A DNA stretch of 21,399 nucleotides, from NCBI GenBank assembly GCA_031385545.1, contig JANNBN010000109.1, forward strand, positions 1-21,399, written 5' to 3'. This document shows, piece by piece, positions 21,259-21,399 of the stretch. The notes below the pieces were generated by a model. The model searched no databases, was not told the DNA's origin, and saw only the letters and a program-made list of their open reading frames with translations. The number at the start of each line of letters is the position of its first letter. Within the stretch, counting starts at the first letter, position 1. The stretch is from JANNBN01 sp031385545. Lineage in GTDB: Bacteria; Actinomycetota; Acidimicrobiia; Acidimicrobiales; JANYDT01. Both the position numbers and the translations under genes were made by a program.

Positions 21259-21399
21259 ATGGCTAAGGCAAAGTTCGAGCGGAACAAGCCGCACTTGAAT
21301 ATCGGTACTATGGGTCATATTGACCATGGGAAGACGACGTTGACGGCGGCGATTACGAAGACGTTGCATGATCATAATCCGTCGACGGCGTTTACGCCG
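21259..21399 (+). CDS. tuf: Elongation factor Tu, 5' part (truncated by window edge)
   Basis: EF-Tu is the GTPase that delivers aminoacyl-tRNA to the ribosome. The first 47 residues are visible: MAKAKFERNKPHLNIGTMGH, then IDHGKTTLTAAITKTL. The P-loop GHIDHGKT spans residues 19-26. AAGGAA at 21245-21250 gives a ribosome binding site 8 nt before the ATG. It lies 122 nt behind tRNA-Met and may be co-transcribed with it. Codon choice here favours T- and G-ending codons (GGT, ATT, CAT, AAT, ACG, TTG), unlike the C-ending codons in the nuo genes. The rest of the gene is outside the window. Confidence 0.97.
   Translation, partial: MAKAKFERNKPHLNIGTMGHIDHGKTTLTAAITKTLHDHNPSTAFTP

Overview
The window is a GC-rich bacterial chromosome segment, most likely from an actinobacterium (Actinomycetota, perhaps class Acidimicrobiia). 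The reasons are the C- and G-ending codons, several starts that look leaderless (a TANNNT -10 box 6-7 nt before GTG or ATG), a DUF2510-type protein, and the tRNA-Thr(GGT), tRNA-Met(CAT) order known upstream of translation genes in actinobacteria. The class-level assignment is inference.

Layout. Positions 1-1236 hold the 3' end of an unrecognised gene and a convergent DMT/EamA permease. After a 477-nt upstream region with a 13-bp inverted repeat and a probable promoter comes a nine-gene respiratory complex I cluster, nuoC-D-H-I-J-K-L-M-N (1714-11660). It supplies the quinone-site subunits (C, D), the ferredoxin-like subunit (I) and most of the membrane arm (H, J-N). nuoA, nuoB and the NADH-input genes nuoE, nuoF and nuoG are absent and must be elsewhere or missing. 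NuoC and NuoL carry unusual low-complexity insertions, and short tandem duplications recur through the cluster.

Positions 11692-17152 hold a DUF2510 protein (minus), a MidA/NDUFAF7-family methyltransferase, an unrecognised acidic protein, YajQ (minus), tRNA-Tyr, a secreted CAP/SCP-domain protein and an acetyl-CoA acetyltransferase (minus). The mitochondrial MidA homologue NDUFAF7 methylates an arginine of the NuoD homologue, so its place just behind the nuo genes is functionally suggestive.

Positions 17153-20229 are a decayed accessory region. It contains the 3' end of an RHS/YD-repeat polymorphic toxin gene, small AT-richer ORFs that may be toxin remnants, a strongly acidic putative immunity protein, a second RHS-repeat fragment, an IS66 transposase fragment frameshifted by a perfect 19-bp tandem duplication, and scraps including a PKD-domain piece. 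From 20230 conserved chromosome resumes: a GNAT acetyltransferase (minus), tRNA-Thr(GGT), tRNA-Met(CAT) and the 5' end of tuf (EF-Tu), which runs off the window.
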